NCBI GenBank assembly: GCA_035998495.1
Contig: DASYHP010000036.1
Coordinates: 1 to 64,000 of the forward strand
Direction: 5' to 3'
DNA: 64,000 bases
Source: Mesorhizobium_B sp035998495
GTDB lineage: Bacteria > Pseudomonadota > Alphaproteobacteria > Rhizobiales > Rhizobiaceae
Both the position numbers and the translations under genes were made by a program. The notes below the pieces were generated by a model. That model was not told the origin of the DNA. It did no database searches and saw only the letters and a program-made list of their open reading frames with translations. Below, piece after piece: positions 23,453-32,214 of this stretch; positions within the stretch are counted from its first letter, which is position 1, and every line of letters starts with the position of its first letter.

Positions 23453-25000
23453 ATGGAAACCTTCGATCTTCTTTTTCAGGGCCTGCAAACGGCGATGCAG
23501 TCCGCCAACCTGCTCTATGCGCTGATCGGCGTGACCCTGGGCACGGCGGTCGGCGTGCTCCCCGGCATCGGCCCGGCGCTCACCGTCGCCCTGCTTTTGC
23601 CCGTCACCTACAAGCTCGACCCGGCGGGCTCGCTCATCATGTTCGCCGGCATCTACTATGGCGGCATGTATGGGGGATCGACCACCTCGATCCTGCTCAA
23701 CACGCCCGGCGAAAGCGCCTCCATCGTCACCGCCCTTGAAGGAAACAAGATGGCGCGCGCCGGCCGCGGCGGTCCGGCGCTGGCCACCGCCGCCATCGGC
23801 TCCTTCATCGCGGGCCTTCTCGCCACGCTGGCGCTCGCCTTTGTCGCGCCCTGGGTCGTGCGCTTCGCGCTCTCCTTCGGCCCCTCCGAATATTTCGCGC
23901 TGATGCTGCTCGCCTTCATGACGGTGTCGGCCGCCTTCGGCGAGTCCGCCCTGCGCGGGCTCACCTCGCTTTTCGTCGGCCTTGCCTTGGGGCTGGTGGG
24001 CATCGACCAGCTCACCGGCCAGGCGCGGCTCGTCTTCGGCCTGCCCAACCTGCTCGACGGCATCTCCGTGACGACGCTCGCCGTGGCGCTGTTCGCCATC
24101 GGCGAGACGCTGGCCGTGGTCGCCGCATCGCGAACCAAGACGGAGGAGAAGGTCGAGGCGGTGCGCGGGTCCGTCTGGATGACCAAGGAGGACTGGCGTC
24201 GCTCCTGGGCGCCCTGGTTGCGCGGCACGGCGATCGGCTTTCCCATCGGCGCCATGCCCGCGGGCGGCGCGGACGTCTCAAGCTTCCTGTCCTACGCCAC
24301 GGAACGGAACTTCGCCCGCCGCCCCGAGGAGTTCGGCCATGGCGCCATCGAAGGCGTGGCGGGCCCCGAAGCCGCCAACAACGCGTCGGCCGCCGGCACG
24401 CTCGTGCCTTTGCTCACGCTCGGCCTGCCCACCACGGCGACGGCCGCCATCATGCTGGCGGGCTTCCAGCAGTTCGGCCTCCAGCCCGGCCCGCTGCTCT
24501 TCGCCACCAACGCGCCGCTGGTCTGGGGCCTGATCGCCAGCCTGCTCGTCGCCAACCTCATGCTGATCGTCCTGAACCTGCCCCTGATCGGGCTATGGGT
24601 GCGGCTCCTCACGATCCCGAGGCCATGGCTCTACGCCGGCATCCTGGTCTTCGCCACGCTCGGCACGATCGGCGCCGACGCCTCCGTGCTGATGCTCGGA
24701 CCCTTGCCCGTTTCCTTCGGGCTCTTGTTGCTTTTGATCTTCGGCCTGCTCGGCTTCGGCCTGCGCCGCTACGGCTATCCTATCGCGCCCGTTGTGGTCG
24801 GCCTGATCCTGGGGCCGATGGCGGAGAAAAGCCTGCGCCAGGCCCTGCAGATCAGCCAGGGCGATCCGTTCGCGCTGTTCCACTCCCCGATCGCAATTGT
24901 GCTCTGGCTGCTGGCGCTGACGGCGCTGCTGCTGCCGCTCTACCTGCGCTCGCGCGGCCGCGGCCGCGTTCTGGCGCAACTGGCGGGCGACGAGGACTGA
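23453..25000 (+). CDS. tctA: tripartite tricarboxylate transporter large permease
   Basis: A 515-residue inner-membrane permease with about 11-12 helices. Family signatures are GVLPGIGPALTVALLLPVTY (near residue 37), YYGGMYGGSTTSILLNTPGE (near 66) and GVAGPEAANNASAAGTLVPL (near 301). With TctB and TctC it forms a cation-coupled secondary transporter for tricarboxylates or related acids. A dispersed 43-bp repeat follows the stop immediately and could mark the transcript end. Confidence 0.93.
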   Translation: METFDLLFQGLQTAMQSANLLYALIGVTLGTAVGVLPGIGPALTVALLLPVTYKLDPAGSLIMFAGIYYGGMYGGSTTSILLNTPGESASIVTALEGNKMARAGRGGPALATAAIGSFIAGLLATLALAFVAPWVVRFALSFGPSEYFALMLLAFMTVSAAFGESALRGLTSLFVGLALGLVGIDQLTGQARLVFGLPNLLDGISVTTLAVALFAIGETLAVVAASRTKTEEKVEAVRGSVWMTKEDWRRSWAPWLRGTAIGFPIGAMPAGGADVSSFLSYATERNFARRPEEFGHGAIEGVAGPEAANNASAAGTLVPLLTLGLPTTATAAIMLAGFQQFGLQPGPLLFATNAPLVWGLIASLLVANLMLIVLNLPLIGLWVRLLTIPRPWLYAGILVFATLGTIGADASVLMLGPLPVSFGLLLLLIFGLLGFGLRRYGYPIAPVVVGLILGPMAEKSLRQALQISQGDPFALFHSPIAIVLWLLALTALLLPLYLRSRGRGRVLAQLAGDED

Positions 25001-25043
25001 GCGTGATCCCGAAAAGTTGCAGACTTTTCGGACAAGATCATGC
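25001..25043. repeat. 43-bp dispersed repeat, copy 2
   Basis: The sequence begins GCGTGATCCCGAAAAGTTGC and ends GGACAAGATCATGC. Its reverse complement aligns along its whole length with copy 1 at 16847-16889. This copy has the near-perfect palindromic core CGAAAAGTTGCAGACTTTTCG, so it forms a stable hairpin right after the tctA stop. Confidence 0.8.
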
Positions 25044-25075
25044 TCCAAACGAAAACGACCGCGCGCTGTAAGTTC

Positions 25076-25237
25076 TTAGCGCCCGATGCGTCCCCACTGC
25101 GCGGGATCAATGCCGAGCCGGCGCAGGTCGCGCGCTTTCGGCCGATGACCGTTGTCGGCCGCGCCCGCCACGGCGATGGCGCTGCCGAACAGATCAAAGA
25201 GTTCGAGGATTCTGCTTTTGCGGGTTTGCTCTCTCAT
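25076..25237 (-). CDS. small conserved hypothetical protein, 53 aa
   Basis: The ATG at 25237 is preceded by a strong GGAGGGAGC ribosome binding site. The product begins MREQTRKSRILELFDLFGSA and ends in a basic segment with RDLRRLGIDPAQW. Short proteins with this pattern (LxxLFDxFGSAxA, then LxxLGID) are common in Rhizobiales and have no known function. They are sometimes placed with DUF1127-like small regulators, but the resemblance is weak. A longer frame upstream is open but lacks such a start signal. Confidence 0.65.
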   Translation of the reverse strand: MREQTRKSRILELFDLFGSAIAVAGAADNGHRPKARDLRRLGIDPAQWGRIGR

Positions 25238-25385
25238 GTGGTGCTCCCTCCTATTTCTGGTGTAGAGATAAGCGGGCGGGTTCGCTCCAGTCAGGCCTCG
25301 AATGTCATGCCTGCCATGCTTGAGGCGCAGGCTCAGGACTGCCATGCTGTAAGCCTTATCCAGCCAATCTTCCTGGGAGGGCCTC

Positions 25386-25643
25386 ATGTCGGATGCCAGT
25401 GACCGGCCTCAGAGTGCAGAGAACCTCCGGTCCCGCATCGCCTTCGATGCCGATATCTGTGGCGGCCGGCCGCGGATCGCGGGAACGCGGGTGCGCGTTT
25501 CCGATATTGTCGCCGCCCTGGCCAGCGGCGAAACCATCGACGAAATCCTGGAGGATTTTCCCTATCTCCAGAGAGATGACATCTACGCGGCGCTGGACTA
25601 TGCCGCCGAAGCGGTCGGCCATCGGGTGGTCCGGGCGGCTTGA
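25386..25643 (+). CDS. DUF433-domain antitoxin
   Basis: An 85-residue protein of the DUF433 type with a winged-helix-like core: CGGRPRIAGTRVRVSDIVAA and then EILEDFPYLQRDDIYAALDYAA. These proteins are the antitoxin partners of DUF5615 PIN-like toxins, and the next gene encodes one. The ATG follows GGGAGGGCCTC. The stop directly abuts the GTG of the toxin gene, so the two are translationally coupled. It should bind its own promoter region, which would lie between 25238 and 25385. Confidence 0.85.
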   Translation: MSDASDRPQSAENLRSRIAFDADICGGRPRIAGTRVRVSDIVAALASGETIDEILEDFPYLQRDDIYAALDYAAEAVGHRVVRAA

Positions 25644-25973
25644 GTGCGCCTCCTGCTGGACGCGCAACTGCCGCCCCGGCTCGGCAAGCTCTTCGCTGAG
25701 GCAGGCCATGAAGCGTTTCATGTCTTCGACGTGCTGTCCGCCGACGCCACGGACCTGAAGATCGTCGCTGAGGTCAACCGCCGCCGGTTGATTCTCGTCA
25801 GCAAGGACGAGGACTTTGTGTGGCTGTCCCAGCGCAGCGTGCTTCTTGCGCAGCTCATGTGGAGTCGATCCGGCAACATGACGACCTCCCGGCTCTGGCG
25901 ATTGATCGAGCCGCAACTCGCGGGAATCGAGCAGGCGTTCTCCGCAGGCGAGAGGATCGTTGAGGTGGCGTGA
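25644..25973 (+). CDS. DUF5615 PIN-like toxin
   Basis: A 109-residue protein with the DUF5615 signature: MRLLLDAQLPPRLGKLFAE at the N terminus (first acidic residue Asp6), then LSADATDLKIVAEVNRR and LILVSKDEDFVWL with the later acidic residues. This family has a PIN-like nuclease fold, and pairing with DUF433 identifies a type II toxin-antitoxin module. GTG 25644 directly follows the antitoxin stop. The catalytic acidic residues appear intact. Its RNA target is unknown. Confidence 0.8.
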   Translation: MRLLLDAQLPPRLGKLFAEAGHEAFHVFDVLSADATDLKIVAEVNRRRLILVSKDEDFVWLSQRSVLLAQLMWSRSGNMTTSRLWRLIEPQLAGIEQAFSAGERIVEVA

Positions 25974-26033
25974 GCCTTGCAATCCGGCTGCGCCGCGGCT
26001 ATATGCGTTTCAAATTCTTGGTCGGTTCTGACG

Positions 26034-26065
26034 AAGAGTGGGTCCACCCGGTCCCGCTCTTTTTT
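26034..26065 (+). promoter_or_regulatory. terminator-like hairpin in the rimP leader
   Basis: AAGAGTGGG (26034-26042) can pair with CCCGCTCTT (26053-26061), a nine-base stem with one G-U pair, followed by a run of six T. It lies about 33 bases before the rimP TTG. It either ends transcripts of the upstream toxin-antitoxin genes or attenuates the rimP-nusA operon, where NusA autoregulation is known in other bacteria. Confidence 0.65.
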
Positions 26066-26097
26066 GTTTCAGGACGCCAGTCGAGCGACGGACGCCC

Positions 26098-26742
26098 TTG
26101 GACGCCCAAAGCATTCAGACACCAACGGTCGAAGACGACCGCATCATCCGGGAAACCGGAACCGATGCGCGCGTGGCCCACATCCTTTTGCCGCTTCTGC
26201 CCGCGCTCGGTTTCCGCCTCGTGCGGGTCCGGCTGATTGGCCAGAACGGCCTCACGCTTCAGATCATGGCCGAGCGGCCCGATGGCACCATGTCGGTCGA
26301 GGACTGCGAGACGCTGAGCCGTGCGGTGTCGCCCGCGCTCGACGAAGCCGACCCCATCGACAAGGCCTATCACCTGGAAGTCTCCTCGCCGGGCATCGAC
26401 CGGCCCCTGGTTCGCAAGAGCGATTTTTCCGCTTGGGCCGGCCATCTCGCCAAGGTCGAGACCTCCGTGCTGGTGGACGGACGCAAGCGGTTCCGCGGGC
26501 GGCTGGGCGAGGCGGACGAGAACGGTGTCAGGATCGAGCGCGACGCGCCGGCTTACGGCGAGGAGCCGACGGTAACGATCCCGTTCGCGGCCCTGGCCGA
26601 AGCGCGGCTCGTACTGACCGACGATCTGATCCGCGACGCGCTCACCAAGGACAAGAAGGCGCGCGAGGCCGCCAAAAGAGAGGCCCGCGAGGACGCCGAC
26701 AATCAGAACGACGCGCCGGAAGAGGGCGCAAGCGAAGAGTAG
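26098..26742 (+). CDS. rimP: ribosome maturation factor RimP
   Basis: A 214-residue protein that assists 30S assembly. Conserved blocks are GFRLVRVRLIGQNGLTLQIM (near residue 40) and SVEDCETLSRAVSPALDE, YHLEVSSPGIDRPL. TTG 26098 gives the expected N terminus; an open frame upstream crosses the leader hairpin and is unlikely. The C-terminal 40 residues are a charged tail rich in Lys, Glu and Asp, as in other alphaproteobacterial RimP. It heads the rimP-nusA-ylxR-infB-rbfA-truB run. Confidence 0.92.
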   Translation: MDAQSIQTPTVEDDRIIRETGTDARVAHILLPLLPALGFRLVRVRLIGQNGLTLQIMAERPDGTMSVEDCETLSRAVSPALDEADPIDKAYHLEVSSPGIDRPLVRKSDFSAWAGHLAKVETSVLVDGRKRFRGRLGEADENGVRIERDAPAYGEEPTVTIPFAALAEARLVLTDDLIRDALTKDKKAREAAKREAREDADNQNDAPEEGASEE

Positions 26743-26791
26743 TTTTCCGATGCGGGTTCAACCCGCTCGGATGGGAAGAAAGGAAGAACAC

Positions 26792-28387
26792 ATGGTGGTC
26801 AGCGCCAACAGGCTGGAACTGCTGCAGATTGCCGACGCCGTCGCGCGTGAAAAATCCATCGACAAGGGCATCGTGATCGCGGCCATGGAGGATGCGATCC
26901 AGAAGGCGGCGCGCTCGCGCTACGGCCAGGAAACCAACATTCGCGCCACCATCCAGCCGTCCACGGGCGAGCTTCGGCTCCAGCGCCTTATGGAGGTGGT
27001 GGAGAACGTGGAGGAGTTCGACCGCCAGATCAGCCTGGAGGACGCGCGCAAGCGCAATCCCGACGCGCAGGTCGGCGACTTCATCGCCGAAACCCTGCCG
27101 CCCATGGATTTCGGCCGAATTGCAGCCCAGTCTGCAAAACAAGTCATTGTTCAAAAGGTGCGCGAGGCCGAGCGCGACCGCCAGTATGACGAGTACAAGG
27201 ACCGCATCGGCGAGATCGTCAACGGCACGGTCAAGCGCGTCGAATACGGCAACGTCATCGTCGATCTGGGCCGCGGCGAGGGCATCATCCGCCGCGACGA
27301 GCTGATCCCGCGCGAGATGTTCAAATACGGCGACCGCATTCGCGCCTATGTCTATGACGTGCGGCGCGAGCAGCGCGGCCCCCAGATCTTCCTGTCCCGC
27401 ACGCATCCGCAGTTCATGGCGAAGCTCTTCACCATGGAGGTGCCGGAAATCTATGACGGCATCATCGAGATCAAGTCGGTGGCCCGCGACCCCGGCTCCC
27501 GCGCGAAGATCGCTGTGGTCAGCCGCGACTCCTCCATCGACCCGGTCGGCGCCTGCGTGGGCATGCGCGGCTCCCGCGTCCAGGCCGTGGTGGGCGAACT
27601 CGGGGGCGAGAAGATCGACATCATCCCCTGGTCGCCGTCGGCCGCCTCCTTCATCGTTAACGCGCTGCAGCCGGCGGAAGTGGCCAAGGTCGTGCTCGAC
27701 GAGGACGCCGAGCGCATCGAGGTGGTGGTGCCCGATGACCAGTTGAGCCTCGCCATCGGCCGCCGCGGCCAGAACGTGCGCCTCGCCTCCCAGCTCACGG
27801 GCTGGGACATCGACATCCTCACCGAGCAGGAGGAGTCGGAGCGCCGCCAGAAGGAGTTCCAGGAGCGCACGGAGCTGTTCATGGGCGCGCTCGACGTGGA
27901 CGAGATGGTCGGCCAGGTGCTGGCCTCCGAGGGCTTCTCCTCGGTCGAGGAGCTGGCCTATGTGGAGGTCGACGAGATCGCCGGGATCGACGGTTTCGAC
28001 GAGGAGACGGCCGCCGAGATCCAGGCCCGCGCCCGCGAGCATCTGGAGCGGGTCGAGGCCGAGCACGACGCCCGCCGGGTGGAGTTGGGCGTGTCCGACG
28101 AGCTGCGCGAGATCCCCGGCATCACCACCGCCATGATGGTGACGCTGGGCGAGGACGGCGTGAAGACGGTCGAGGATTTCGCGGGCTACGCCGTGGACGA
28201 CCTCGTGGGTTGGAAGGAGCGCAAGGACGGCGAGACCAAGGCCTATCCCGGCGTCCTCGCCGCCCATGACGTGAGCCGCGCGGACGCCGAAAACATGGTG
28301 ATGACGGCGCGCTTGCATGCGGGCTGGATCGAGGCAAGCGAGCCGGCCGCTGAGGCCGAAGGCGACGAAGCGGAGGCCGCGGCCTGA
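26792..28387 (+). CDS. nusA: transcription termination/antitermination factor NusA
   Basis: A 531-residue RNA polymerase-associated factor. N-terminal domain (1-125), S1 domain (about 135-200, GTVKRVEYGNVIVDLGRGEG), KH domains (about 230-345, with GACVGMRGSRVQAVVGELGG and AIGRRGQNVRLASQLTGW) and C-terminal acidic repeats are all in order. ATG 26792 (MVVSANRLELLQ) is preferred to an ATG at 26750 because it matches the family start and is preceded by GGAAGAA. Same operon as rimP and infB. Confidence 0.95.
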   Translation: MVVSANRLELLQIADAVAREKSIDKGIVIAAMEDAIQKAARSRYGQETNIRATIQPSTGELRLQRLMEVVENVEEFDRQISLEDARKRNPDAQVGDFIAETLPPMDFGRIAAQSAKQVIVQKVREAERDRQYDEYKDRIGEIVNGTVKRVEYGNVIVDLGRGEGIIRRDELIPREMFKYGDRIRAYVYDVRREQRGPQIFLSRTHPQFMAKLFTMEVPEIYDGIIEIKSVARDPGSRAKIAVVSRDSSIDPVGACVGMRGSRVQAVVGELGGEKIDIIPWSPSAASFIVNALQPAEVAKVVLDEDAERIEVVVPDDQLSLAIGRRGQNVRLASQLTGWDIDILTEQEESERRQKEFQERTELFMGALDVDEMVGQVLASEGFSSVEELAYVEVDEIAGIDGFDEETAAEIQARAREHLERVEAEHDARRVELGVSDELREIPGITTAMMVTLGEDGVKTVEDFAGYAVDDLVGWKERKDGETKAYPGVLAAHDVSRADAENMVMTARLHAGWIEASEPAAEAEGDEAEAAA

Positions 28388-28441
28388 TTTTCGCGGCCAA
28401 AGCCAAGCGTTCGGCTTGGGCGAGGGCAGGTGCGTTCCCAT

Positions 28442-29074
28442 ATGAATGACCGCACCTGCATCGTGACGAGGGAGGCGCGCGAGGCTGACGATTTGATCCG
28501 CTTCGTGGCCGGGCCGGACGGCTCGGTGGTGCCGGACCTCAAGCGGACCTTGCCCGGACGCGGCTGCTGGGTGACGGCCACGCGCGTGGCGGTGGACAAG
28601 GCGGTCAAGCGCAAGCTGTTCGCCCGCGCGCTGAAGGCGGAGGTCACGGCGCCGGACGATCTCGGCGCCCAGGTTGATATGCTTCTCGCCAGGAGCGCGC
28701 TGGGCAGCCTGGGGCTGGCGCGCAAGGCGGGGCAGGTGGTGATGGGGGCCGCGCAGGTCGAAAGCGCGGTCCGCTCCGGCAAGGCCCATCTCGTGCTTCA
28801 TGCGCGGGAAGCCTCGCCGGATGGAGTTCGGAAGATCGGCAATGCCCGTCGCGCGGTCTTCTACGAGGACGGCCCGGAGATTGCGGCCTTTAAACTTTTT
28901 GGTGAGGCCGAATTGGGTTTGGCATTGGGCGGGACAAATGTGATACATGCAGCCGTGCTTGGCGCAGATGCGGGCAGGGCGGCTGAAAAGCGCGTGCTCG
29001 CGCTCGGCCGGTATCGAGGCGAAGGCCCCGAGAGCCCGGCCGCAAAGGAAAGCGCCGCAAAGGATACGGAATGA
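28442..29074 (+). CDS. YlxR-L7Ae fusion, RNA-binding protein
   Basis: A 210-residue protein joining a YlxR (DUF448) domain (residues 1-75: CIVTREAREADDLIRFV and LPGRGCWVTATR) to an L7Ae-type domain (about 85-180: LGLARKAGQVVMGAAQV). The arrangement is usual in alphaproteobacteria, while Firmicutes have the two as separate genes. It lies between nusA and infB, and its stop overlaps the infB ATG (ATGA). It probably binds RNA or RNase P-type RNA; the exact role is not proven in this lineage. Confidence 0.88.
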   Translation: MNDRTCIVTREAREADDLIRFVAGPDGSVVPDLKRTLPGRGCWVTATRVAVDKAVKRKLFARALKAEVTAPDDLGAQVDMLLARSALGSLGLARKAGQVVMGAAQVESAVRSGKAHLVLHAREASPDGVRKIGNARRAVFYEDGPEIAAFKLFGEAELGLALGGTNVIHAAVLGADAGRAAEKRVLALGRYRGEGPESPAAKESAAKDTE

Positions 29075-31707
29075 GCGATACGAAAACCGGTGACGACAAG
29101 ACGTTGCACGTGAGCGGCAAGAAGCCGCTGACGCTGAAGCGGCCAGGCCTGGAGCAGGGCACGGTGCGCCAGAACTTCAGCCATGGGCGCGTGAAGCAGG
29201 TCGTCGTCGAGACCAAGAAGCGGAAGTTCGACCGGCCTGGCGACAAGCCGGAGGCGCCGGCCGCCGCCAACATCTTCAAGCCGCGCCCGCAAGCGGCCGC
29301 GCCCGTCGCGCCGCAGCCTGCGCCGCGGCCCCAGACGCCGCAGCCGAGTCCGCGGCCCGCGCCGCAGGCCGTGGAGCGCCCGCGCGTCCCCGAACGGGGC
29401 GGCGTGGTGCTGAACCAGCTCTCGTCGAGCGAGATCGAGGCGCGCCGCCGCGCGCTCGAGGGGTCCCAGGCGCGCGAGGTGGAAGAGCGCCGTCGCGCGG
29501 CCGACGATGCGCGCCGCCGCGCCGAGGAAGATGAGCGCCGCCGCCGCGAGCGCGAGGAATCGGCGCGCCGCCAGGCCGAGGAAGAGGCCCGCATCCACGC
29601 CGAGGCCGAGGCGCGCCGCCGCGCCGAGGAAGAGGCCAAGCGCCGCGCGCCCAAGATGGAGCTGGTGAACACGGCCGAGGAAGAGGACGACGAGGCGTCC
29701 AAGCCGGCCCGGCCCGGCGCTGGACGCCCTGCCGCGCCTGCCGCCCGCCGCCCCATCGCCGCTCGGCCCGAGCCGGCCCGTCCCGCGCCCCGCCTGAAAG
29801 GCGAGGAGGACCGCCGCCGCGGCAAGCTGACCGTCACCTCGGCTGCGACGTCAGACGAGGCGGACGCCCGCGCCCGTTCGCTGTCGGCGATGCGCCGGCG
29901 GCAGGAGAAGTTCAAGCGCGCGATGGTTCAGGAACCTCGCGAGAAGATCTTGCGCGAGGTCACCCTCCCCGAGACCATCACCATCCAGGAACTCGCGAGC
30001 CGCATGTCGGAGCGCGCGGTGGAAGTCGTGAAGTTCTTCATGAAGCAGGGCCAGATCATGAAACCCGGCGACGTGATCGACGCCGACACCGCCGAACTCG
30101 TGGCGGTGGAGTTCGGCCACACCGTGCGCCGCGTGGCCGAGAGCGATATCGAGGAAGGCCTCTTCGACATCGCCGACCGCACCGAGGACATGGAGCCGCG
30201 CCCGCCCGTGGTCACCATCATGGGCCATGTGGACCACGGCAAGACCTCCCTGCTCGACGCCATCCGCAACGCGAATGTCGTGTCGGGCGAGGCCGGCGGC
30301 ATCACCCAGCACATCGGCGCCTATCAGGTCGAGAAGAACGGCCAGAAGATCACCTTCATCGACACGCCGGGCCACGCCGCCTTCACCGCCATGCGCGCCC
30401 GCGGCGCGCAGGTCACCGACATCGCGATCCTCGTGGTGGCGGCCGACGACAGCGTGATGCCGCAGACGATCGAGTCCATCAACCACGCCAAGGCGGCCAA
30501 GGTGCCGATCATCGTGGCGATCAACAAGATCGACAAGCCGTCGGCCGACCCGCAGAAGGTGCGCACCCAGCTCCTCCAGCACGAGGTGTTCGTGGAGTCG
30601 ATGGGCGGCGACACGCTCGAGGTCGAGGTGTCCGCCAAGGAGGGCACCAACCTCGACAAGCTGCTCGAAACCATCCTGCTCCAGTCCGAGGTGCTCGACC
30701 TCAAGGCCAACCCGGAGCGCACGGCCGAAGGTGCGGTCATCGAGGCCAAGCTCGACAAGGGCCGCGGCCCCGTGGCCACCGTGCTCGTGCAGACCGGCAC
30801 GCTGCTTCCCGGCGACATCCTGGTCGCGGGCAACGAGTGGGGCCGCGTGCGCGCGCTCGTCAACGATCGGGGCGAGACGCTCGACGAGGCGCTGCCCTCG
30901 ATGCCGGTCGAGATCCTTGGCCTGCAGGGCGTGCCCATGGCGGGCGACCGCTTCGCCGTCGTCAACGACGAGGCCCGCGCCCGCGAGATCACCGAGTACC
31001 GCCAGCGGCTGGCCCGCGACAAGGCGGCCGCGCGTCACGCCGGCAGCCGCGGCTCGCTCGAGCAGATGATGAGCCAGCTTCAGACCTCGGGCCTGAAGGA
31101 GTTCCCGCTTCTCATCAAGGCCGACGTGCAGGGCTCGATGGAAGCCATCGCCGGCGCGCTCGACAAGCTCGGCACCGACGAGGTTCGCGCGCGCATCGTC
31201 CATTCCGGCGCGGGCGGCATCACGGAGAATGATGTGGCGCTGGCCGAAACGTCGGGTGCCGCCATCATCGGCTTCAACGTGCGCGCCAACGCTCAGGCGC
31301 GCGACGCGGCGGAGCGCGCGGGCCTCGAGATCCGCTACTACAATATCATCTACAACCTCGTGGACGATGTGAAGGCGGCGATGTCGGGCCTGCTCTCGCC
31401 GGAGCGCCGGGAGACCTTCCTCGGCAATGCCGAGATCCTGGAGGTGTTCAACGTCACCAAGGTGGGCAAGGTCGCGGGCTGCCGCGTCACCGAAGGCAAG
31501 GTGGAGCGCGGCGCGGGCGTGCGCCTGATCCGCGACAACGTGGTCATCCACGAGGGCACGCTCAAGACGCTCAAGCGCTTCAAGGACGAGGTGGCCGAAG
31601 TGCCCGCCGGCCAGGAATGCGGCATGGCCTTCCAGAACTACGAGGACATCCGCCAGGGCGACGTCATCGAGTGCTTCCGCGTCGAGATGGTGACGCGGAC
31701 GCTCTGA
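29071..31707 (+). CDS. infB: translation initiation factor IF-2
   Basis: An 878-residue GTPase that places fMet-tRNA on the 30S subunit. The N-terminal third is Pro/Ala and then Arg/Glu-rich (long charged coiled coil near residues 120-200), followed by the IF2 N domain and the G domain: G1 GHVDHGKTSLLD near 384, DTPGHAAF near 430, NKID near 484. Two beta-barrels and the C-terminal fMet-tRNA domain follow. Start overlaps the YlxR-L7Ae stop. A GC-rich hairpin (31721-31744) follows the gene before rbfA. Confidence 0.96.
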   Translation: MSDTKTGDDKTLHVSGKKPLTLKRPGLEQGTVRQNFSHGRVKQVVVETKKRKFDRPGDKPEAPAAANIFKPRPQAAAPVAPQPAPRPQTPQPSPRPAPQAVERPRVPERGGVVLNQLSSSEIEARRRALEGSQAREVEERRRAADDARRRAEEDERRRREREESARRQAEEEARIHAEAEARRRAEEEAKRRAPKMELVNTAEEEDDEASKPARPGAGRPAAPAARRPIAARPEPARPAPRLKGEEDRRRGKLTVTSAATSDEADARARSLSAMRRRQEKFKRAMVQEPREKILREVTLPETITIQELASRMSERAVEVVKFFMKQGQIMKPGDVIDADTAELVAVEFGHTVRRVAESDIEEGLFDIADRTEDMEPRPPVVTIMGHVDHGKTSLLDAIRNANVVSGEAGGITQHIGAYQVEKNGQKITFIDTPGHAAFTAMRARGAQVTDIAILVVAADDSVMPQTIESINHAKAAKVPIIVAINKIDKPSADPQKVRTQLLQHEVFVESMGGDTLEVEVSAKEGTNLDKLLETILLQSEVLDLKANPERTAEGAVIEAKLDKGRGPVATVLVQTGTLLPGDILVAGNEWGRVRALVNDRGETLDEALPSMPVEILGLQGVPMAGDRFAVVNDEARAREITEYRQRLARDKAAARHAGSRGSLEQMMSQLQTSGLKEFPLLIKADVQGSMEAIAGALDKLGTDEVRARIVHSGAGGITENDVALAETSGAAIIGFNVRANAQARDAAERAGLEIRYYNIIYNLVDDVKAAMSGLLSPERRETFLGNAEILEVFNVTKVGKVAGCRVTEGKVERGAGVRLIRDNVVIHEGTLKTLKRFKDEVAEVPAGQECGMAFQNYEDIRQGDVIECFRVEMVTRTL

Positions 31708-31720
31708 CGCGATCCTCCAT

Positions 31721-31744
31721 GCGGAGCCGGAGAACCGGCTCCGC
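31721..31744 (+). other. perfect 10-bp hairpin between infB and rbfA
   Basis: GCGGAGCCGG (31721-31730) pairs exactly with CCGGCTCCGC (31735-31744) around the loop AGAA. No T-run follows, so it is not a classic terminator; a role in mRNA stability or processing within the operon is more likely. Confidence 0.6.
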
Positions 31745-31806
31745 GAAGATGGTTCCAGCCCGCACTCGGTCCGACTCCGTGCCGCGGCGCTTGAAGGAAT
31801 GCACCG

Positions 31807-32214
31807 ATGAAATCTCCTGCTTCAGCAGGCCCCTCCCAGCGCCAGCTTCGCGTGGGCGAGCAGGTGCGCCATGCCCTGTCCGAACTGCTCCAGCGCGGCG
31901 AGGTGCCCGACGACGCGCTGGGTCGCGCCATCGTCTCGGTGTCGGAAGTGCGCATGTCGCCCGACCTCAAGATCGCCACCGCCTTCGTCTCGCCCTTGGG
32001 CGTCAAGAACGAGGCGGCGGTCGTCGAGGCGCTCAACCGCCATGCCCGCTTCATTCGAGGTCGGTTGAGCCCCGCGCTGCGTCAGATGCGCTCCATGCCG
32101 GAGTTCCGCTTCCGGCTGGACACCAGCTACGACAATTTCTCGCGCATCGACGCCCTTCTGCACTCGCCCGAGGTCCGGCGCGATCTGGACAAAGACGAAG
32201 GAGAGGACGCCTGA
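31807..32214 (+). CDS. rbfA: 30S ribosome-binding factor A
   Basis: A 135-residue KH-fold protein that helps 16S rRNA 5' end maturation and 30S assembly, especially in the cold. The family blocks VGEQVRHALSELLQRGEV, SVSEVRMSPDLKIATAFVSP and LRQMRSMPEFRFRLDTSYD are present. The stop TGA shares its last base with the truB ATG. Around 100 bases containing a stable hairpin separate it from infB, so the downstream pair may be differentially expressed. Confidence 0.93.
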   Translation: MKSPASAGPSQRQLRVGEQVRHALSELLQRGEVPDDALGRAIVSVSEVRMSPDLKIATAFVSPLGVKNEAAVVEALNRHARFIRGRLSPALRQMRSMPEFRFRLDTSYDNFSRIDALLHSPEVRRDLDKDEGEDA

